Position numbers and translations under genes: made by a program. Below the pieces are notes generated by a model. That model made no database searches. It was not told the origin of the DNA and saw only the letters and a program-made list of their open reading frames with translations. Positions 44,069 through 48,399 of a DNA stretch of 48,399 bases are shown here, in pieces; positions within the stretch are counted from its first letter, which is position 1; every line of letters starts with the position of its first letter. Origin of the DNA: Yoonia sp. (GTDB lineage Bacteria; Pseudomonadota; Alphaproteobacteria; Rhodobacterales; Rhodobacteraceae); the NCBI GenBank assembly GCA_023955335.1, contig JAGSGF010000020.1:1-48399 (forward strand), in the 5' to 3' direction.

Positions 44069-44263
44069 CTAGCGCAGATATACATAAAGCAGGATCAAGG
44101 CGACCGCGACGGCCTGAGCACCGATCCGGTACCGCATAATCCGGTTGGCATGCTTGCGGTTAAAGTCGCCGCCTTTGCCAAATGTGCCGATGCCAAGCAA
44201 CAAGATGCCCAGCACGATCAGCACGGCTATTGCTACTAAAATGAAAAGCGGATCGCTTGTCAT
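44069..44263 (-). CDS. HIG1-domain-like small membrane protein
   Basis: A 64-residue protein with two membrane helices (about 6-26 and 46-62) and a short basic loop GGDFNRKHANRIMRYRIGAQ between them. The R-x-R-x3-Q end of that loop resembles the QRRQ motif of HIG1 proteins, which associate with cytochrome c oxidase, although the first residue of the motif is Asn rather than Gln or Ile. AGGGAA precedes the ATG. The gene is immediately upstream of the cobalamin adenosyltransferase and likely in one operon with it. Confidence 0.78.
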   Translation of the reverse strand: MTSDPLFILVAIAVLIVLGILLLGIGTFGKGGDFNRKHANRIMRYRIGAQAVAVALILLYVYLR

Positions 44264-44324
44264 GATGATGTTCCCTTATTACCTCGCAATCGGATGTAGC
44301 AGACACGCGCCAGAAGGAAAGGGA

Positions 44325-45152
44325 TCAGGCGCGCGAGATGACTGCGTCAAGCAGCCGCGTCGATAGAATACGCCGTAAAAACCCCATTAAATAGGTCGGC
44401 GTTGTGACGTAATATCGCGCCTTGGGTCGTTTGGCCGTCGCTGCATGGATCAGTTTTTTGGTGACCGCACTGGCAGGCAATTCAAAACTATCGGGCCCGT
44501 TGTCTGCATACAGCCGTTCGCGCAATGCGTCATATTGTGCGGCACGCGCCGACCGTTTCCAGTCAATCCATTTTTCGAAATGCGGGATCGCGTTTTGGCG
44601 GATGTCGGATGTTATTGGCCCCGGCTCGACCAGAATTACCTTGATCGGCGTATCGGCCATTTCAACCCGCAGCACGTCGGTCAGCCCTTCAAGCGCAAAT
44701 TTCGTGGACACATATGCGCCCCGCCATTTCAGCCCGACGATCCCAAGCACGGACGAGCAATGGATGATCCGGCCATGCCCTTGGGCGCGCATTGCGGGGA
44801 TCACGCGGTTGGTCAGCTCTTGATAGCCAAAGACATTCACCTCGAAAATGGCGCGCAATGCGCCGCGCGGTAAATCCTCGACTGCGCCCGGGCAGGCAAA
44901 TGCGCCGTTGTTATAGAGCACATCCAATGTGCCGCCCGTTGCCGCCAGAACTTCGACCACTCCAGACGCAATGCTGTCGCTATCGGCGTAGTCAATTAGC
45001 GGGCTATCAAACCCTTCGGCGATCAGGCGGTCGCAATCGGCTTGCGCACGGCAGCTTGCAAAAACGCGAAAGCCCAAGGCCCGGAAGCCGTGGGCTGCGT
45101 CATAGCCGATCCCTGAGGATGAGCCGGTGATCAGAATTGTTTTTTGTGTCAT
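44325..45152 (-). CDS. Short-chain dehydrogenase/reductase (SDR) family protein
   Basis: A 275-residue classical SDR. The cofactor motif is TGSSSGIG (residues 9-16), NNGAF stands for the NNAG motif, and the catalytic Ser and Tyr-x3-Lys are in CSSVLG and YVSTK. The C-terminal extension KARYYVTTPTYLMGFLRRIL is amphipathic and may contact membranes. The substrate is unknown. It ends 61 bp before the HIG1-type gene. Confidence 0.92.
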   Translation of the reverse strand: MTQKTILITGSSSGIGYDAAHGFRALGFRVFASCRAQADCDRLIAEGFDSPLIDYADSDSIASGVVEVLAATGGTLDVLYNNGAFACPGAVEDLPRGALRAIFEVNVFGYQELTNRVIPAMRAQGHGRIIHCSSVLGIVGLKWRGAYVSTKFALEGLTDVLRVEMADTPIKVILVEPGPITSDIRQNAIPHFEKWIDWKRSARAAQYDALRERLYADNGPDSFELPASAVTKKLIHAATAKRPKARYYVTTPTYLMGFLRRILSTRLLDAVISRA

Positions 45153-45191
45153 GGGCCCGTTGTGGCGCGACCCTGTTGGGGTGGCAAGGGC

Positions 45192-45653
45192 TTAGCCGTT
45201 TGTCAGTAAACGCTCTGCCATCCAACCGATTTGGCCGGTGGTTGTGATCAGGACACGCGCCCAGCCATTGGCGTTCACCTCGAGCACTTCAGTTTGCATC
45301 CCGCGTGTCAGCGTATCAAGCACACCGTAGTTGGTGCCGGGGCCAGACCGCATGTTCACACGCTTGCCCGCAATCTGACGGACGTCGACGACAGCAACGG
45401 GACTTTCTGCAGCAGACGGTGCAACTTCAAGCAATGCGGTGATCACTTCGGCGTCTTCGATTGCAACAAGTGGTGCGGTTTCTAGGGCAGCACGGGTGAC
45501 GACGGGCGCGTCAAACGGCACGATCGCCAGCGATGTTGTTGCGATGACTGTTGGCGCGATTGGGCGGACGTCTGGTTCAAAGTCGGCGCCACCGGACAGC
45601 TCGTAAAATCCAAAGCCCAGCAACAAAAAAGTGCCGATAATAAATTTGCCCAT
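45192..45653 (-). CDS. SH3b-domain protein with N-terminal membrane anchor
   Basis: A 153-residue protein. A hydrophobic N-terminal helix (MGKFIIGTFLLLGFGFYEL) acts as a signal anchor, followed by an Ala/Val/Pro-rich low-complexity linker (about 30-85) and a C-terminal bacterial SH3 domain (about 90-150) with VNMRSGPGTNYGVLDTLTRG and GWARVLITTTGQIGWM. Such proteins usually bind cell-wall or periplasmic partners. It is divergent from parC. Confidence 0.88.
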   Translation of the reverse strand: MGKFIIGTFLLLGFGFYELSGGADFEPDVRPIAPTVIATTSLAIVPFDAPVVTRAALETAPLVAIEDAEVITALLEVAPSAAESPVAVVDVRQIAGKRVNMRSGPGTNYGVLDTLTRGMQTEVLEVNANGWARVLITTTGQIGWMAERLLTNG

Positions 45654-45798
45654 AGTCCTGACCCTCCGGGTCGATGTGTCATATTCGTGTGCATACCAAA
45701 CCTACGGGCTGCGGTTTGATTTGAGATCAGGGAAAATCTCTGCTTGGTTCCCCGTATCTGATCTTTACGCGCAACGGTGGCGCGGCTACACCAATCCA

Positions 45799-48144
45799 AT
45801 GAGCGAAGAAACGACATCCCCAGAAACCGAGCCAACGGACCTTACCGAGCCTTTGCGCCGGGCCATCGGTGACCGCTATCTGACCTATGCGCTGTCGACG
45901 ATTATGCACCGTGCTTTGCCTGATGCGCGTGATGGTCTAAAGCCCGTCCACCGCCGGATTTTGTATGCGATGCGCGAGCTTAAGCTGGCCAGCAACGGTG
46001 GTTTTCGTAAGTCTGCTAAAATTTCTGGCGACGTGATGGGCAACTATCACCCGCATGGTGACGCCGCGATTTACGACGCGATGGCCCGTTTGGCCCAAGA
46101 TTTTAACGTCCGCTATCCGCTGGTACACGGCCAAGGTAACTTTGGTAATATCGACGGTGATAACCCTGCGGCCGCCCGATATACCGAAGCCCGCATGACC
46201 GCCGCCGCCGAGGCGTTGATGGAGGGGCTGACCGAAAACGCGGTCGATTACCGTCCGAACTATGATGGAACGCTCGAAGAACCTGTTGTGTTCCCTGCGG
46301 CCTTCCCGAATCTTTTGGCCAATGGGTCCACAGGGATTGCGGTTGGTATGGCGACGAACATCCCGCCGCATAACTTGCATGAACTGCTTGACGCGTGTTT
46401 GCACATGATCAAATCGCCAAACGCCCGCGACGAAACTTTGCTGGAGTATATTCCGGGCCCTGATTTTCCAACTGGCGGTACCATTGTCGAGCCACGCGAA
46501 AACATTGCGGAGGCGTATCGCACAGGTCGCGGCTCGTTCCGTTTGCGCGCCAAGTGGGACATCGAAGATCTGGGTCGCGGTCAGTGGCAAATCATCGTCA
46601 CCGAGATCCCGTATCAGGTTCAGAAATCCAAGCTGATCGAAAAGCTGGCCGAGATCATTCAGACCAAAAAGGTCCCGCTGCTTGCTGATGTGCGTGACGA
46701 ATCCGCCGAAGATATCCGCATCGTACTTGAGCCGCGCGCCAAAACTGTCGACCCTGAAATGATGATGGGTATGCTGTTCCGCAATTCCGATTTGGAAACG
46801 CGGTTCAGCCTGAACATGAACGTGCTGATCGATGGCCTGACGCCGAAGGTTTGTTCTGTCAAAGAAGTGCTTCGCGCCTTCCTTGATCACCGCCGTGATG
46901 TTCTGATCCGCCGTAGCCAGCACCGGATGGACAAGATTGACCACCGGCTTGAAGTCCTCGAAGGCTTTATTGTCGCGTTCCTTAATCTTGACCGTGTGAT
47001 CGACATCATTCGCTATGATGACGAACCCAAGCGGGCGATGATGATTGAAGATTGGTCGCTGGATCATCCGCGCGCAATGGCCGAGGCCGACTATAAATCG
47101 CCGATCGTGGCTGGTGCCGATCCAGAGTTATCCCTGTCCGAAGTACAGGCTGAAGCCATCCTGAACATGCGCCTGCGGTCCCTGCGCCGTTTGGAAGAGA
47201 TCGAGCTGGTCAAAGAACGCGATGCGCTGATGTTAGAGCGTGCCGAGCTGGAAGACCTGCTTGAAGGCGAAGAAATTCAGTGGGCCAAAGTGGCCGAACA
47301 GCTCCGCGAGACACGCAAACAATTTGGCCGCAACAGCGTTGGTGGCGCACGCCGCACCCAATTTGCCGAAGCTGCCGAAGTTGTCGAAGTCCCGCTTGAG
47401 GCGATGATCGACCGCGAACCTATCACGGTAGTTTGCAGCCAGATGGGCTGGGTCCGTGCCATGACGGGCCACATCGATTTAACCCGCGAGCTGAAATTCA
47501 AAGACGGCGATGGGCCGCGTTTTATTTTCCACGCGGAAACCACTGACAGGCTTTTGGTCTTCGGGTCAAATGGCCGATTCTATACCGTTGGCGCGTCCAA
47601 CTTGCCCGGTGGGCGGGGCATGGGCGAACCGCTGCGGCTGATGGTCGATTTGCCCAACGAATCCGAAATTGTTGACATCATCGTGCACCAATCGGGCATG
47701 CGGCTTTTGGTGGCGTCTGATGCGGGCAACGGTTTTGTCGTGCCAGAAGATGACGTGATCGCGCAAACCCGTGCGGGCAAACAGGTGCTGAACGTTGGCG
47801 ACGGTGTGGCGAAGGTCTGTAAGCGGGTCAATGGAGACCATGTTGCTGTGGCGTCCGAGAACGCCAAGCTTTTGGTCTTCGCGCTTGACGAATTGCCTGA
47901 AATGGGACGTGGCAAGGGTGTCCGTTTGCAGAAATACAAATCAGCACGCGGGCGCCAAGGAACGCTGGAAATTGATGGCGGTCTGGCCGATATCACGACC
48001 TTCCCGATCGCGGATGGGCTGTCATGGCCGATGGGTGGGGGTAAAACCCGCACCGAATCTGACATGACGGAATGGAAAGCGGCGCGCGGCGGCATTGGTA
48101 AACGGCCACCCTACGGGTTCCCGAAAAACAACAAATTCAGCTAA
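45799..48144 (+). CDS. parC: DNA topoisomerase IV subunit A
   Basis: Breakage-and-reunion subunit of topoisomerase IV, 781 residues, separating linked daughter chromosomes. The quinolone-region segment DVMGNYHPHGDAAIYDAMARLAQ and the active-site Tyr128 in AARYTEARM are clear. The C-terminal domain has degenerate beta-pinwheel blades and lacks the GyrA box of gyrase, which is why ParC is preferred over GyrA. The ATG at 45799 was chosen; the frame stays open 56 codons further upstream into non-homologous sequence. No strong ribosome site is seen. Confidence 0.95.
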   Translation: MSEETTSPETEPTDLTEPLRRAIGDRYLTYALSTIMHRALPDARDGLKPVHRRILYAMRELKLASNGGFRKSAKISGDVMGNYHPHGDAAIYDAMARLAQDFNVRYPLVHGQGNFGNIDGDNPAAARYTEARMTAAAEALMEGLTENAVDYRPNYDGTLEEPVVFPAAFPNLLANGSTGIAVGMATNIPPHNLHELLDACLHMIKSPNARDETLLEYIPGPDFPTGGTIVEPRENIAEAYRTGRGSFRLRAKWDIEDLGRGQWQIIVTEIPYQVQKSKLIEKLAEIIQTKKVPLLADVRDESAEDIRIVLEPRAKTVDPEMMMGMLFRNSDLETRFSLNMNVLIDGLTPKVCSVKEVLRAFLDHRRDVLIRRSQHRMDKIDHRLEVLEGFIVAFLNLDRVIDIIRYDDEPKRAMMIEDWSLDHPRAMAEADYKSPIVAGADPELSLSEVQAEAILNMRLRSLRRLEEIELVKERDALMLERAELEDLLEGEEIQWAKVAEQLRETRKQFGRNSVGGARRTQFAEAAEVVEVPLEAMIDREPITVVCSQMGWVRAMTGHIDLTRELKFKDGDGPRFIFHAETTDRLLVFGSNGRFYTVGASNLPGGRGMGEPLRLMVDLPNESEIVDIIVHQSGMRLLVASDAGNGFVVPEDDVIAQTRAGKQVLNVGDGVAKVCKRVNGDHVAVASENAKLLVFALDELPEMGRGKGVRLQKYKSARGRQGTLEIDGGLADITTFPIADGLSWPMGGGKTRTESDMTEWKAARGGIGKRPPYGFPKNNKFS

Positions 48145-48146
48145 AC

Positions 48147-48161
48147 CGCCCTTGGCGTTTT
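48147..48161 (+). terminator. Weak terminator-like hairpin after parC
   Basis: CGCC-CTT-GGCG followed by TTTT directly after the parC stop. The stem is only 4 bp, so termination would be weak at best. Confidence 0.3.
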
Positions 48162-48258
48162 ACCGACCCCTCTTGCATTTTACCTCAATCCAGAATAGAT
48201 CGCCCGCGATGTTGAAACGGGCCATGGTGGCCTCTCACAATTATAGGGTGCTAGCAAA

Positions 48259-48399
48259 ATGGCTAAGGCAAAGTTTGAACGTAATAAACCGCACGTTAAC
48301 ATCGGCACAATTGGCCACGTTGACCACGGCAAGACCACATTGACAGCTGCGATCACCAAGTACTTTGGCGATTTTCAAGCGTACGATTCGATTGACGGC
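48259..48399 (+). CDS. tuf: Elongation factor Tu (3' partial)
   Basis: The first 47 codons of EF-Tu, running off the window. The start [20 protein letters not shown] continues with the P-loop [10 protein letters not shown] (residues 19-28), which is diagnostic. EF-Tu delivers aminoacyl-tRNA to the ribosome. It lies 114 bp after parC on the same strand, outside an obvious rpsL-rpsG-fusA context, so it may be one of two tuf copies as is common in proteobacteria. No strong promoter was recognised in the gap. Confidence 0.97.
   Translation, partial: MAKAKFERNKPHVNIGTIGHVDHGKTTLTAAITKYFGDFQAYDSIDG

Noticed and set aside
45660..45672. GACCC-TCC-GGGTC hairpin before the SH3b gene
   Set aside because: Short stem overlapping the ribosome-site region; no further support for a regulatory role.
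45937..47067. 376-codon open frame antisense to parC
   Set aside because: It mirrors the codon structure of parC, shows no family resemblance and has no ribosome site; parC is firmly identified.
45799..48144. Calling this gene gyrA
   Set aside because: The length (781) and the lack of a GyrA box in a short degenerate C-terminal domain favour parC.

Overview
The window is a stretch of alphaproteobacterial chromosome, most likely from the Roseobacter group of Rhodobacteraceae. That placement is an inference. It rests on the divergent pckA / chvI-chvG pair followed by hprK-rapZ-EIIA-HPr, the housekeeping run rpoZ-rsh-DUF2062-pdxJ-...-acpS-lepB-rnc-era-DUF1491-recO, the electron-transfer flavoprotein / 3-hydroxybutyryl-CoA dehydrogenase block, a methylsuccinyl-CoA dehydrogenase of the ethylmalonyl-CoA pathway, and moderate GC content. 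I found no tRNA or rRNA gene and no CRISPR array.

Layout. (1) 1-7.2 kb: a catabolic module. It holds a tripartite tricarboxylate-type transporter (tctA partial, tctB, tctC), an acylating aldehyde dehydrogenase and an AMP-forming acyl-CoA ligase resembling the sulfoacetate pair SauS/SauT, then a membrane di-iron hydroxylase with its own promoter and a small VOC protein. (2) 7.2-10 kb: a decayed mobile region. It has an IS91-like element carrying a tyrosine recombinase (premature TGA) and a Y2 transposase (premature TAG plus a 1-bp deletion), a probable remnant of a serine-recombinase C-terminus, and pieces of what may be the disrupted host gene. (3) 10-12.2 kb: a LysE exporter and an isochorismatase-family hydrolase divergent from a GlxA-type AraC regulator. 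(4) 12.3-19 kb: rpsU, COQ9, a quinone oxidoreductase, then a minus-strand set (RraA-like, alpha/beta hydrolase, rnhA, methyltransferase, DUF3429, ispH, NYN nuclease). (5) 19-29 kb: the plus-strand housekeeping run folK, rpoZ, rsh ... recO, most of it linked by 1-4 bp stop/start overlaps. (6) 29-34 kb: mcd, a TauE/SafE transporter, a DUF3859-like secreted protein and pckA. (7) 34-39.8 kb: the ChvI/ChvG two-component system, the nitrogen-type PTS/RapZ genes and an acyltransferase. (8) 39.7-45.7 kb: minus-strand hbd, etfA, etfB, cobalamin adenosyltransferase, a HIG1-type small membrane protein, an SDR and an SH3b protein, interrupted by one plus-strand gene of unknown function. (9) 45.8 kb-end: parC and the first 47 codons of tuf.

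How the genes work together. The ChvI/ChvG and PTS genes form one unit facing pckA, whose upstream region has two copies of a TTAGCGCAA motif exactly 20 bp apart. This points to joint control of gluconeogenesis by envelope signalling, PTS phosphorylation and possibly a LacI-type regulator. Mcd, ETF, Hbd and the B12 adenosyltransferase fit C2 / PHB-linked acyl-CoA metabolism.

I did not find a clearly new defence or mobile system. The observations most worth a second look are the perfect 33-bp duplication inside the chvI linker, the candidate sulfonate module with its hydroxylase, the triple-broken IS91 element with its flanking gene debris, the doubled operator upstream of pckA, and a 33-codon ORF joined to both neighbours by ATGA overlaps.
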